DNA from: Bog-473 sp963730785
Lineage (GTDB): Bacteria; Actinomycetota; Acidimicrobiia; Acidimicrobiales; RAAP-2
Length of the DNA stretch: 64,000 nt
NCBI GenBank assembly: GCA_963730785.1
Contig: CAVSTF010000002.1
Coordinates: 62,001 to 126,000, forward strand
Direction: 5' to 3'
Part shown: in pieces, positions 27,020 through 36,058 of the stretch
How the letters are laid out: each line of letters starts with the position of its first letter
Numbering within the stretch: position 1 is the stretch's first letter
The notes under the pieces: generated by a model
The model's input: only the letters and a program-made list of their open reading frames with translations
Told to the model about the DNA's origin: nothing
The model's database searches: none
Translations under genes and position numbers: made by a program

Positions 27020-27685
27020 TCAATTAAGCAGCAATGCCAGGGGACTCGTCTTGAACTGGTCGCGGATCTCCCTGACGTCACGGTAGACGTGTAACGCTCC
27101 AGCCTCGCTGAGTTCGTGTTCGCTGTAGCCGCCTGACTCGACAGCGACGCAACCGATTCCGGCATCCCTCGCCGCCTCAATGTCCCAGATGCTGTCGCCG
27201 ATGGCTAAGGCCCGCTGAGGGTCGATCGAGCCAACCGCCATGGCCCGGATGAATACTTCCGGATCTGGTTTCGCCCTCTCAATGTCATCTGCGGTCGTCT
27301 TGGCGTCAATCATGGGCGTGGATTCGAGAAGGTCCAGCAATGTTTCGAGTTCATCCGCCACCGCAGAAGTGGCGATGACTACCGCCAATCCGGACTGGTG
27401 GACTTCCCGGAGGAGATCGTCGGCCCCCGGGAAGGGCCGAGCCTCCCCGATGAGCTCCTTGTAGCGACGGGGGCGGGCTTTCACTGCCTCGGGGCTTTCA
27501 TGTCCCAAGAGCTCCTTCACCAGTTGGTCGCTACCCATGCCCACCAGTCGATGGATGGCATTCATCGGAGCCCATTCCCCGGCATCGCTGAAGGCGCGGG
27601 ACCAGGTCAGTGTATGGAGATAATTGGTGTCGAAGAGTGTTCCATCTACGTCGAAAAGCACGCCGGGTCTCAAAATGGTGTTCAT
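27020..27685 (-). CDS. HAD family hydrolase (phosphoglycolate phosphatase-like)
   Basis: 221 aa. Motif I GVLFDVDGTLFDTN, a helical cap, motif II VIATSAVADE, motif III Lys in IERAKPDPEVF and motif IV ALAIGDSIWDIEAARDAG. Members remove phosphate from small metabolites. ATG 27685 overlaps the stop of the oxidoreductase gene (ATGA), which fixes the start. Last gene of the SRPBCC-oxidoreductase-HAD operon. Confidence 0.9.
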   Translation of the reverse strand: MNTILRPGVLFDVDGTLFDTNYLHTLTWSRAFSDAGEWAPMNAIHRLVGMGSDQLVKELLGHESPEAVKARPRRYKELIGEARPFPGADDLLREVHQSGLAVVIATSAVADELETLLDLLESTPMIDAKTTADDIERAKPDPEVFIRAMAVGSIDPQRALAIGDSIWDIEAARDAGIGCVAVESGGYSEHELSEAGALHVYRDVREIRDQFKTSPLALLLN

Positions 27686-29314
27686 GGAGCCAACTTTCCC
27701 CGCCCCGCCATGTCTGGTTGAGCGACGTGCGTCATGTTCGAGCGAGTGAAAGATTGACGCCGGCACGCCGCCAAAGCAGCTCGGGCCGCATTGGCGCCGC
27801 AGGCACCGTGCACGCCGCCGCCGGGGTGAGCGCTCGCCGATGAGAGGTAGAGGCCTTTGACAAAAGTGCCTGGGCGCCCTAGCCCTGGGGTGGGTCGGAA
27901 GATCAACTGTTGATGGAGCTGTGAAGTTCCGCCGTTGACGGCACCCTCATTGAGATTGGCGTCACATGCTTCGAATTTTGGGAGGAGTAAAGACGTGCCT
28001 CCCCAATATGGAAGCTCGAAAGCCGGGTGCAAACTCTTCGATTCGGTTCTCGAGCCGATCAGCTATGGCTTCCTCATCATCGAGGTCCCATTTTCCCGAG
28101 ATCTGGTCACCACCGTCGCGGCTGATGCGGCGGGGCACATGCGTATAGGCCCAAGCCGTCTCCGCCCCCGGAGGTTGACGGGTGGGATCGGTCATTGACT
28201 GCTGTCCGAACAGCAGGAATGGACGAGCTGGCACCGTATGGGTGGCCAGGTCGGCTGACCATCGTGTCAGGTGATCGAGACTGTCAGCCAAGTGGACCGT
28301 TCCCGACAGTCGGGCATCTGAGGCCTCCCATGGGACCGGTCGTGCCAAAGCCCAATCGATTTTCACGGTGGCGGCATCCCACTGAAACCGCTTGAGATCC
28401 ATCCGAAGGGTCGCGGGGAGTGGCGTGTCGCGAAGGAGTTCTCGGTAGAGGTGGGGGGCACTGACGTCGGCCAACACGGCATACCTGACCGCCAACTCCT
28501 CGCCTCCACGGGTGCGGACGCCCCGTGCCCGGCCATCGCGCACGATAATCTGATCAACCCGCTGGTCGTAGCGGATCTGGCCGCCGGCCTTTTCAAAGCG
28601 GCTTGCGAGGGCCCGAGTCAACGCCGCGGCCCCGCCCTCGGGCACCGGAAACCCGACACTTTGGGCCAAGGCGCTCATCATCCATCCGAACAACCCGCTG
28701 CCGGCCGCCTCAGGATTGAGATCGGCGTGTAGCGCATTGCCGGCTAAGAGCAGTGGCCCCCCCGCACCCTCAAAGTGCTCTTCGGCCAATCGGCGGACCG
28801 GCAACAGACTGGTCCGAGCAAGTTCAAGGAGTCCTTTTCGCCCGGCCCGAGCGGCCAGCCGGATACCAGCTCGAACAGGCGGAAATGGATCCAATAAGGC
28901 GCGGATGAATTCGTCCCCATAAATCTCCCACGGCGCCATCAGCCGGTTCCATGCCATGCCATCGCCGGGTGCGTACGTCTCCAGGCTGGCCGCCGTTCTC
29001 TCCTGGTCGGGGCCGATAACCGCGCAGTTGCCATCAGGGGTTGGGTGCGCCAATGCCAGCGGCGCTTTCAGCCAGCGGAGCCCGTGGTCCTCGAGGTGCA
29101 AACGGCCGATGGCCGGCGACGCCACACCCAAGGGGTAGAAGGCGCTGAAGAGATCGTGGTGGAAGCCGGGCACGGTGAGCTGGCCCGTGCGGACAGCGCC
29201 GCCGGGTTCAGATTGCTCCTCCAGGAGCACCACGTCCCAACCAGCATCGGCCAAGGTATTGGCAGCGACCAGCCCATTCGGACCGGCGCCTACTACGACA
29301 GCATCCGGCTTCAC
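27682..29314 (-). CDS. FAD-dependent oxidoreductase, phytoene-desaturase-like (one frameshift)
   Basis: About 543 aa after repair. N-terminal dinucleotide-binding motif DAVVVGAGPNGLVAANTLADAG, then GGAVRTGQLTVPGFHHDLFS, and the C-terminal flavin segment GLYLSSASAHPGGGVHGACG typical of CrtI/NAD(P)-binding Rossmann oxidases. The frame breaks at an A/T run near 27976-27979 (AAAA where AAA is needed), splitting the C-terminal 100 residues. GTG 29314 overlaps the SRPBCC stop (GTGA), and the stop overlaps the HAD start. Substrate unknown; could act on a carotenoid-like or other lipid. Confidence 0.88.
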
Positions 29315-29748
29315 GCTGCCCGCCCGCACACCACACATTCGAGCCGGCGCAGCGTCTCCACGTTGCGACCGTAAATGACAGGGTCGAACAACCGCTTGGC
29401 CACTCGGGCCACGAACGGCGCAGTCGGCTCTTCGGTCATCACCAACTCCGTGCCACCCGGTGCATCGAGGAGTTCAAACTCAATCCGGGCGTGACCAAGA
29501 GGACGGACCCGAGCCTGCAAAACGAGGCGGCGAGGCTCGTCAACCTCGAGCACTTGGGTGTTATCACGCAGGTGCAGGGGCCAGATACCTACCGTGTGGT
29601 GGAAGCGCGCGCCCTTCGTTGGCCACGCCCCCTCGACGCCGCGTACATCTTTGGTTCCGACCACCCAGTCGCAATACTTTTCGGCATCGGCCAGGACGGC
29701 CCATACTTGGGCGGGAGGAGCCGGAATATCTCTTCGGTTGGTGGCCAT
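29311..29748 (-). CDS. SRPBCC (polyketide cyclase/START-like) family protein
   Basis: 145 aa, hydrophobic-ligand-binding fold: starts RRDIPAPPAQVWAVLADAEKYCDWVVG, middle strands RLVLQARVRPLGHARIEFELL and ends GRNVETLRRLECVV. First gene of a three-gene operon in which every junction is a 4-base overlap, so the three products probably work together on one hydrophobic compound. Confidence 0.88.
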   Translation of the reverse strand: MATNRRDIPAPPAQVWAVLADAEKYCDWVVGTKDVRGVEGAWPTKGARFHHTVGIWPLHLRDNTQVLEVDEPRRLVLQARVRPLGHARIEFELLDAPGGTELVMTEEPTAPFVARVAKRLFDPVIYGRNVETLRRLECVVCGRAA

Positions 29749-29776
29749 GCTTCGCCTTACCCAACCTTGGCCTTTG

Positions 29777-31846
29777 CTATGCGGACTGTGGGGTAGCAGC
29801 CAGGAGTAGAAGGGAGCGGCCTTCGACAGATATCCGGCCCTGGGAAATGGCGGGGGTCTGGTCCGGCTCAGAACTCGTCAGGACGACTTGCCACTCAAGA
29901 CGGCTGGCGGGAATGGTGAACTCGACGGCTTCGGAGTGTGAGTTGAGTAGGAGGAGAAGCCTCTCATTGGTTTTCTCGCCATCACCGTCTTCGACTTGGC
30001 GACCATCGAGGGAGACGGCCAGGGTTTTGGCCGACGGATCCTGCCAGTCCTCTTCCTTCATCTGTTTGCCGTCGGCGCGATAGAGCACCATTTGTGCCGG
30101 GGCGCCTCCTGGGCCCCGCAGATATTCCCGAGGGCGTAGTGCGGGATGGTCCTTGCGCAAGGCGAGCGCAGTCTGGGTGAAGGCCAATAGGTGTTTGTCT
30201 TGGTGATCCCAGTCGTGCCAGGACACTTCATTGTCTTGGCAGTACGCGTTGTTATTCCCACCCTGCGTACGGGCTATCTCATCCCCGCCAAGCAGCATCG
30301 GAATCCCGGCAGAGAGAAGGAGGGAGCCGAGCAGGTTTCGGCGCTGCCGATCGCGAAGTTCGTTAACCGCAGCATCTTCGGTTGGACCTTCAACGCCGCA
30401 GTTCCATGAACGGTTGTCTTTCTCACCATCCTGATTGTCCTCCCCGTTTTCCTCGTTGTGCTTTTCGTTGAACGAGGTCAGATCAGCCAGGGTGAAGCCG
30501 TCGTGGGCGGTGATGAAGTTGACACTGGCGCTCGGAACTCTCCGCTCCGACGAGTAAATGTCGCCGCTCCCGGTGAGTCGCAATGCCATCGCACCCAGTG
30601 CACCGTCCTCGCCTCGCCAGAAATCGCGCACCGTGTCGCGGTACTTCCCGTTCCATTCCGACCAACGAGCCGGGAATCCGCCGACCATGTAGCCCGCCAC
30701 ATCCCATGGTTCGGCAATGAGCTTGACTCCGGCTAGGACCGGATCTTGATAGACGAGATCCAAGAAGGCGCTATGGATGTCCTGATCGCCGGTCTGGCGG
30801 GTGAGTGCGGTGGCCAGGTCAAAGCGAAAGCCGTCCACGTGCATGTCGGTCACCCAGTAGCGCAGTGAGTCAAGGATGAGACGGAGCGCGACGGGATGCC
30901 CAACGTTAAGACTGTTGCCGGTGCCTGTGGTGTCGAAGTAATGCCGTTCATCGTCGTCGACCAACCGGTAGTACGCCGGGTTGTCGATGCCCTTGAGCGA
31001 CAGGGTCGGCCCCAGGTGGTTTCCTTCGGCCGTGTGGTTATAGACGACATCAAGGATGACTTCCAGCCCGGCCTGATGAAGTGCCCTGACCGTTTCCTTG
31101 AATTCGCCTACTTGTCCGCCACCAGCGCCGGTCGAGCTGTAGGCACCATGAGGCGCCAGATAACCGATGCTGTTGTAGCCCCAGTAGTTGCGTAGGCCTT
31201 TCTCGAGCAGGTGGGAGTCCTGGACGAATTGATGAACAGGGAGAAGCTCGACGGCGGTGACGCCGAGGTCGGTGAGATAGCCGGTGATGGCCGGATGAGC
31301 CAGAGCGGCGTAGGTGCCGCGAATGTCCTCGGGCACATCTGGATGACGCTGAGTAAGACCCTTCACATGCGCTTCGTAAATCACAGTCTCGTCGAGCGGG
31401 ACTTCCAGTCGGGCGTCGCCGTCCCACCGAAAGTCCCGATCAATGACGACGCCCCGCGGCATGAATGGGGCGGAATCGGATCCATCCTGGTCGTCAGGAT
31501 CTTCCTGAGAATGACCGAAGACCTCCGGGCCCCACTCGACTTCGCCTTCGATTGCCATGGCATAGGGATCGATGAGTAATTTGTCGGGATTGCATCGCAA
31601 TCCCCGACTGGGATCCCACGGCCCATGGACACGAATTCCGTAGCGCTGCCCGGGGGCCACCCCGGGAATCTGCCCATGAAAAACATGCGCCGTCCGTTCG
31701 GGCAACTCCAGGCGAGTCTCGTGCCCGGCGCTATCGAATAGGCAAACCTCTATAGCTTCCGCTATTTCTGACGACACAGCGAAGTTCACGCCATCCGGGG
31801 ACACCGTGGCGCCGAGAGGATGCGATCGACCGGGGAGAAGGCTCAT
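29777..31846 (-). CDS. glgX: Glycogen debranching enzyme GlgX
   Basis: 689 aa isoamylase-type GH13. N-terminal CBM48-like domain (residues about 8-110), catalytic motifs VILDVVYNHTAEGN, DGFRFDLATALTR (nucleophile Asp), KLIAEPWDVAGY (acid/base Glu) and FITAHDGFTLADL, plus the GlgX-typical RYWVTDMHVDG. Hydrolyses alpha-1,6 branches in glycogen. Nineteen bases downstream of katE on the same strand, so perhaps in one transcript with it. Relates functionally to glgE-treS at the left edge. Confidence 0.96.
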   Translation of the reverse strand: MSLLPGRSHPLGATVSPDGVNFAVSSEIAEAIEVCLFDSAGHETRLELPERTAHVFHGQIPGVAPGQRYGIRVHGPWDPSRGLRCNPDKLLIDPYAMAIEGEVEWGPEVFGHSQEDPDDQDGSDSAPFMPRGVVIDRDFRWDGDARLEVPLDETVIYEAHVKGLTQRHPDVPEDIRGTYAALAHPAITGYLTDLGVTAVELLPVHQFVQDSHLLEKGLRNYWGYNSIGYLAPHGAYSSTGAGGGQVGEFKETVRALHQAGLEVILDVVYNHTAEGNHLGPTLSLKGIDNPAYYRLVDDDERHYFDTTGTGNSLNVGHPVALRLILDSLRYWVTDMHVDGFRFDLATALTRQTGDQDIHSAFLDLVYQDPVLAGVKLIAEPWDVAGYMVGGFPARWSEWNGKYRDTVRDFWRGEDGALGAMALRLTGSGDIYSSERRVPSASVNFITAHDGFTLADLTSFNEKHNEENGEDNQDGEKDNRSWNCGVEGPTEDAAVNELRDRQRRNLLGSLLLSAGIPMLLGGDEIARTQGGNNNAYCQDNEVSWHDWDHQDKHLLAFTQTALALRKDHPALRPREYLRGPGGAPAQMVLYRADGKQMKEEDWQDPSAKTLAVSLDGRQVEDGDGEKTNERLLLLLNSHSEAVEFTIPASRLEWQVVLTSSEPDQTPAISQGRISVEGRSLLLLAATPQSA

Positions 31847-31865
31847 GGCTTCGCGGAACCGCCCT

Positions 31866-33938
31866 CTATCGATCCCAGTGCCGGTGCCAACCGATGGCCT
31901 CGACGACTGCAGCGGTGAACGACGGCGTAACCTTGGCAGCCGTCACCACGCCAGGGGTACCCGCGAATCCCAGAGCCTCGAGCATTTGGGTGCCTTCGCC
32001 CCAGGCGGCCAGGGTCTTGTGGTGCCGAAATGCTTCCTGAATGTTCATGGCTGCGTTGGGATCCGCGCCGACGCTTCGGGCTCCTTCCCCTCCAGCCACA
32101 ATGAGGGCGTCATACTCCACGGATTGGGTTGTGAGGGCCGACTTGGTGACCGCAACGGGTCCGGACGATCCCTTAATCGAACCGCCTCGGGGGGCGATTA
32201 CCACCACGGTGGCCCCCTCGGCTTCTAGTGCCTTGCGAAGCTTCGCCAACCCACCATCATCGACCCCGTCCGCAGACAGGATGCCCACCATCCGGCCCGC
32301 GATCGGCGCAGGAGCGGGCGGGATGAGTGAAAGAGCCGGAGACGGGTCGAGCGACTCGCCCACACGAGCCTTTGGCGCCTTGAGCCCCAAATTCTCGGCT
32401 ACCTGCCGAGAGAGGTCGCCGTGTACCCGGGACAAACTCGCCAGCATTCGGTCTTTGATCTCGGGATTCTGGCATTTCCCCAGTTCGAAGGAGAACGCCG
32501 CCACAATGTGATCCTGCTCGGGTGCGCTCATACTGTTCCAGAACATCGTCGCCTGAGAAAAGTGGTCGCTGAAAGATTGGGGGCGGATCCGGGCCCGCTT
32601 TCCCGAAAGGGTGCGGGCAGCCTGGACGAACCCTTCCGATCCCGCTGCAAAAGGGCAACCGCCACCCGTGGCGTTGGGCGTGTACGCCGCGAGTCCCTCA
32701 TGCACCGCCTGTTGGCCGAAGCCATCGCGTTGTGTGGTGTTCACCGGGCTGCGGGGGCGATTGATCGGCAGTTGATCGAAGTTCGGTCCACCGAGCCGAG
32801 TGAGCTGCGTATCGAGATAGGAGAAGTTACGGGCTTGGAGAAGTGGATCATCGGTAAAGTCAATGCCCCTGGGCACGTGACTGGTGCAAAACGCCACCTG
32901 TTCGGTCTCGGCGAAATAATTGGTGGGATTCGCATTCAGGGTGAGACGTCCAATGATCTCCACTGGCGCCAGTTCCTCGGGCACCAGTTTCGTGGGATCG
33001 AGCAGGTCTATTCCTTCGAATATTTGTTCCGGGTTGTCGGGGAAAACCTGAACGCCGAAATCCCACTCGGGAAAATTGCCCGACTCAATGGCAGCGAAGA
33101 GATCTCGCCTATGGAAGTCAGGATCAATCCCCCCAAGCTTCTGGGCCTCTTCCCACACCAAGGACGCGAGTCCGGCGACGGGCTTCCAATGAAACTTGAC
33201 CAATGAGGTCTTACCTCTTGAGTTGATCAACCTGAATGTGTGAACGCCGAAACCTTCCATGGTGCGATATGAGCGGGGGATCGCCCGGTCTGACATAACC
33301 CACATCAACATGTGCGTGGATTCGGGTGTCAAAGAAGCGAAGTCCCAAAAGGTGTCGTGAGCGGTAGCGGCCTGGGGGATTTCGCGATCGGGTTCCGGCT
33401 TGGCCGCGTGGATTACGTCCGGGAATTTGATGCCGTCTTGAATGAAGAAGACGGGGATGTTGTTACCGACCAGGTCCCAGTTGCCCTCCCCGGTATAGAA
33501 ACGCACAGCGAATCCCCGTACATCCCGAGCGGTGTCGGCCGAACCACGAGAACCGGCAACGGTCGAAAACCGAACGAAAGTCGGAGTTTCAGTAGCGGTA
33601 TCGCAGAGAATCGGGGCGCAGGTCAGATTCTGGATCGACTTGGTCAACCTAAAGACGCCATGCGCTCCGGCTCCCCTGGCGTGCACTACGCGCTCGGGTA
33701 TGCGTTCATGATCGAAATGCATAATCTTTTCGCGCAGGTGAACGTCATCCAAAAGGGTCGGTCCTCGGTCACCCAATTTCAGGCTGTTGTCGGTATCGTC
33801 GACGGGGACACCCTGAGCGGTGGTGAGGCGATCGCCCCCTTGGGCCCATTCGGGCGACGTCGAGGCTGACACCACGGTTTTGCCAGTCCTTGAAGTGGCC
33901 TTCCCTTTCGTCGCGGCCGGTGTTCGCTGCGGTGTCAT
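31866..33938 (-). CDS. katE: Large-subunit catalase (HPII/KatE type)
   Basis: 690 aa. Catalytic His in ERVVHARGAGAHGVF, Asn in WDLVGNNIPVFFIQD, haem region SYRTMEGFGVHTFRLIN and proximal Tyr in RNFSYLDTQLTRLGG; after about residue 530 comes the class I glutamine-amidotransferase-like domain (MVGILSADGVDDGG, YDALIVAGGEGARS) that marks clade 2 large catalases. Degrades H2O2. ATG 33938 follows GAGGGGAG. A near-consensus stress promoter lies 32 bases upstream. Confidence 0.97.
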   Translation of the reverse strand: MTPQRTPAATKGKATSRTGKTVVSASTSPEWAQGGDRLTTAQGVPVDDTDNSLKLGDRGPTLLDDVHLREKIMHFDHERIPERVVHARGAGAHGVFRLTKSIQNLTCAPILCDTATETPTFVRFSTVAGSRGSADTARDVRGFAVRFYTGEGNWDLVGNNIPVFFIQDGIKFPDVIHAAKPEPDREIPQAATAHDTFWDFASLTPESTHMLMWVMSDRAIPRSYRTMEGFGVHTFRLINSRGKTSLVKFHWKPVAGLASLVWEEAQKLGGIDPDFHRRDLFAAIESGNFPEWDFGVQVFPDNPEQIFEGIDLLDPTKLVPEELAPVEIIGRLTLNANPTNYFAETEQVAFCTSHVPRGIDFTDDPLLQARNFSYLDTQLTRLGGPNFDQLPINRPRSPVNTTQRDGFGQQAVHEGLAAYTPNATGGGCPFAAGSEGFVQAARTLSGKRARIRPQSFSDHFSQATMFWNSMSAPEQDHIVAAFSFELGKCQNPEIKDRMLASLSRVHGDLSRQVAENLGLKAPKARVGESLDPSPALSLIPPAPAPIAGRMVGILSADGVDDGGLAKLRKALEAEGATVVVIAPRGGSIKGSSGPVAVTKSALTTQSVEYDALIVAGGEGARSVGADPNAAMNIQEAFRHHKTLAAWGEGTQMLEALGFAGTPGVVTAAKVTPSFTAAVVEAIGWHRHWDR

Positions 33939-33969
33939 TGGGGCTCCCCTCGTTCGTGGACCCCGGGTT

Positions 33970-33993
33970 TACCCATATCTGTGTGACTTACAC
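33970..33993 (-). promoter_or_regulatory. Possible stress-sigma promoter of katE
   Basis: Minus strand GTGT (33990-33993), 15-base spacer, GGGTAA with GGGTA at 33970-33974. One mismatch in the -35 element. Position relative to the katE start fits. Confidence 0.5.
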
Positions 33994-34081
33994 ACTTGGT
34001 CCCGAACGCGTCGTGATGACGGACCGAGACCCGACAGGGGTCCCCTTTCGTCGGGCCAAGCGGCGCAGTGCAGGGGCAAGT

Positions 34082-34483
34082 TCAGTGCGCGTCGCGTTCG
34101 GATGTCGTATGCGCCTCATCCAATCTGACGGTGAACCAGACTCGTTTTGACCCTGGCGAAGAGGCGTCGATTCCCCACTGATCGGCTAATGCCTGCACTA
34201 TTCGCAGCCCCCGCCCGGTATCAGCCAGAGCGACGGCCGAGGGAACAACGACTGGACGAGAATCGGCATCGGTGACCTCAACGCGAAGCATCTCCTCAGT
34301 GAGATCTAAGGACAAGACGAAGCTTGAATGAGCGTGCTTTATTGCGTTGGTTGCCAACTCGGAAATCGCCAGGACAACATCTTCCAACGCTTGAGCGGTG
34401 ACCGATCCGGAGAGGTGATGGGCGGCAAACTGACGCGCCTCGGTCACTGAATCTGGCTGGTTGGGGAACCGAGCGGCCCACAC
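34082..34483 (-). CDS. RsbW-like anti-sigma ATPase/serine kinase
   Basis: 133 aa HATPase_c-only protein. N-terminal strand and helix ARFPNQPDSVTEARQFAAHHL, N-box LAISELATNAIKHAH, G1 position VTDADSRP (weaker than DxGxG) and late box TGRGLRIVQALADQWG. The frame is open to ATG 34675, but an exact stress-type promoter at 34624-34647 lies inside that extension, and the first 64 residues look non-coding, so I use GTG 34483 (TTG 34606 is an alternative). Probable sigma-inhibitor that is itself made from the stress sigma promoter. Confidence 0.85.
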   Translation of the reverse strand: MWAARFPNQPDSVTEARQFAAHHLSGSVTAQALEDVVLAISELATNAIKHAHSSFVLSLDLTEEMLRVEVTDADSRPVVVPSAVALADTGRGLRIVQALADQWGIDASSPGSKRVWFTVRLDEAHTTSERDAH

Positions 34484-34623
34484 GGTTAGCCGATCTCGGG
34501 CCGGAGGATCGACGTGATTGCTCGCGAACGAGATACGCGATCGCCGCCCAACGGGGACAATCGCGTCTTGGCTGGATCCGGCCCCGATTCGATTCCGAGA
34601 TGGCAAGTCATAAGCAGCCCTGT

Positions 34624-34647
34624 TACCCAGCAAAGGTGGTTCAAAAC
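34624..34647 (-). promoter_or_regulatory. Exact stress-sigma-type promoter of the RsbW-like gene
   Basis: Minus strand GTTT (34644-34647), 15-base spacer, GGGTAA with GGGTA at 34624-34628. The leader to GTG 34483 would be about 135 bases. The 416-base gap 34484-34899 holds this promoter and the CIRCE element; I see no gene in it. Confidence 0.65.
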
Positions 34648-34806
34648 GATCTTGACCGATCCGACGGTGGATCACGTCATGGGATTTCTCACCAGCCAGT
34701 TGCGGTCGTATGGCGCCGAGGGTTGACCGGGCACTGTGTCGATGGCTCGGAACTCAGGCGGCGCAGGCGGCGCGCTCGAAGGCCGCAAAAAACCTAGTTC
34801 AAATTG

Positions 34807-34833
34807 CTGGCACTCTCACTAAGAGAGTGCTAA
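34807..34833. promoter_or_regulatory. CIRCE-type operator (HrcA site) upstream of hsp20
   Basis: CTGGCACTC, nine-base spacer, GAGTGCTAA. The right arm is the exact CIRCE half-site; the left differs at two bases from TTAGCACTC. It lies 67 bases before the hsp20 start, which fits repression by HrcA (gene not in window). Confidence 0.85.
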
Positions 34834-34899
34834 AATGGCTGCCAGTGGGGCCTAAAGCCCCATTTTGGCAATGAATACTATGTAGAGGAGGTAGCTGTT

Positions 34900-35334
34900 A
34901 TGGCTCTTGTGCGTAGCGATCCATTCCGAGATGTGGACCGCCTTTTCCAGCAGCTGTGGGCGAACCCAAATGGCGTTAAGCCGATGGCGATGCCTATGGA
35001 TGCCTACCGAAAGGACGACTCCTTTCTGATGCGGTTGGATCTTCCCGGCGTTGAGGTGAACTCCATCGAACTCACCGTCGAGGACAACGTCCTCACCATC
35101 CAGGCGGAGCGCCCCGCTCCACCGGCCGCAGACGGGATCGACCCGGTAATTACGGAGCGCCCGTGTGGCATGTTCAGCCGGCAGGTCCTGTTGGGCACGA
35201 ATCTCGACAGCGAAAAGATTCGGGCCGAATACGAAGCAGGGGTGCTCACTCTCATTGTCCCAGTGGCAGAGCACGCAAAGCCTCGACGCATTGAGGTGTC
35301 GGCCAATACTGAGAAGAAGCATCTGGCCGCTTAG
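34900..35334 (+). CDS. Small heat-shock protein, Hsp20/alpha-crystallin family
   Basis: 144 aa. Alpha-crystallin domain from about residue 35: YRKDDSFLMRLDLPGVEVN, IELTVEDNVLTIQAERP, then CGMFSRQVLLGTNLDSEKI and AEYEAGVLTLIVPV (GVL motif). Holdase chaperone that prevents aggregation on heat or oxidative stress. N-terminus SDPFRDVDRLFQQLW is typical of actinobacterial Hsp18/Hsp20. AGGAGG precedes ATG 34900. Preceded by a CIRCE element, followed by a hairpin. Confidence 0.96.
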   Translation: MALVRSDPFRDVDRLFQQLWANPNGVKPMAMPMDAYRKDDSFLMRLDLPGVEVNSIELTVEDNVLTIQAERPAPPAADGIDPVITERPCGMFSRQVLLGTNLDSEKIRAEYEAGVLTLIVPVAEHAKPRRIEVSANTEKKHLAA

Positions 35335-35343
35335 GGGTCAGAC

Positions 35344-35382
35344 GCCACTAGTCGGGGCGGCCAAGCCGCTTCGACTAGTGGC
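35344..35382 (+). terminator. Hairpin terminator after hsp20
   Basis: Inverted repeat GCCACTAGTCG ... CGACTAGTGGC (11-base arms, 35344-35354 and 35372-35382) with an inner GCGGC/GCCGC pairing. Ten bases after the hsp20 stop; no clear U-tract. Confidence 0.65.
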
Positions 35383-35450
35383 TGCCCTCTTCGGATCTGA
35401 CCTCGCTGGTCGGTCTTATGTGATCGGTTGTCGTTTGGAGGTGATTCCCT

Positions 35451-35807
35451 GTGACCATCGCCCGCCCGGCTGATCAGGTTCCGCTCCAAATCCACGTAAC
35501 TCATCAAGTGAAGGGTGTACGGATTGCCCTCGTCGGCGAGTTGGACATTGCCACCGCTCCGCAGTTCCGCGAGCGCCTCGCTGACCTGATCGCCTCGAAG
35601 CCAAATCGAACTATCGCCATCGACATGGCTAGTACGAGCTATGTCGATTCCACGGGCCTCTCGATCTTAATTACGGCGCACAAGCGCCTGGAACATGCGG
35701 GCGGCAACTTATTTATCGAGAATCCCCCCGCCGGCGTAGTCCGTCTGTTTGAAGTATCGGGGCTTCTCTCCATCTTCTCCATTGCTTCGGCAGCCGGCGA
35801 TCGGTAG
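35451..35807 (+). CDS. STAS-domain anti-sigma factor antagonist
   Basis: 118 aa canonical SpoIIAA/RsbV-like protein: GVRIALVGELDIATAPQFRERL, IAIDMASTSYVDSTGLSILI with phosphosite Ser in VDSTG, and GGNLFIENPPAGVVRLFEVSGL. GTG 35451 with GGAGG upstream. Followed by the small acidic gene and pncC on the same strand. Confidence 0.92.
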   Translation: MTIARPADQVPLQIHVTHQVKGVRIALVGELDIATAPQFRERLADLIASKPNRTIAIDMASTSYVDSTGLSILITAHKRLEHAGGNLFIENPPAGVVRLFEVSGLLSIFSIASAAGDR

Positions 35808-35811
35808 GAGG

Positions 35812-35836
35812 GATTGAAGCGGGACCCAAAAGGGTA
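35812..35836 (+). promoter_or_regulatory. Possible stress-sigma promoter before the small acidic gene
   Basis: GATT 35812-35815, 16-base spacer, GGGTAG with GGGTA at 35832-35836, 34 bases before the start at 35870. GATT variant of the -35 element. Confidence 0.45.
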
Positions 35837-35869
35837 GGGCTTGCGCACCTGCGGAATAAAGGAGAAGTG

Positions 35870-36049
35870 GTGAGTCCAGACCAGCCGACCCAAGACCCAC
35901 AAGACAAGGCATTCGGTGCTGCGGCCAGCCGGGACCAAGACCTGGTGGATGAACTCGAGAAGAAGGGGGTTGAAGAGGACGAGCTTCCCGATGTGCCGGC
36001 TCGGCACCCGAGGTCGGCCGGGAAGGCGGAAGTCGAAGGAGCGAACTAA
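35870..36049 (+). CDS. Small acidic hydrophilic protein
   Basis: 59 aa, rich in Asp/Glu/Pro/Gln, with DLVDELEKKGVEEDELPDVP in the middle and no hydrophobic core. No family recognised. GTG 35870 is preferred to GTG 35867 because AAAGGAG is then five bases upstream. Sits between a STAS gene and pncC; stress-type promoter candidate directly upstream. Confidence 0.6.
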   Translation: MSPDQPTQDPQDKAFGAAASRDQDLVDELEKKGVEEDELPDVPARHPRSAGKAEVEGAN

Positions 36050-36058
36050 GAGGTGCTC

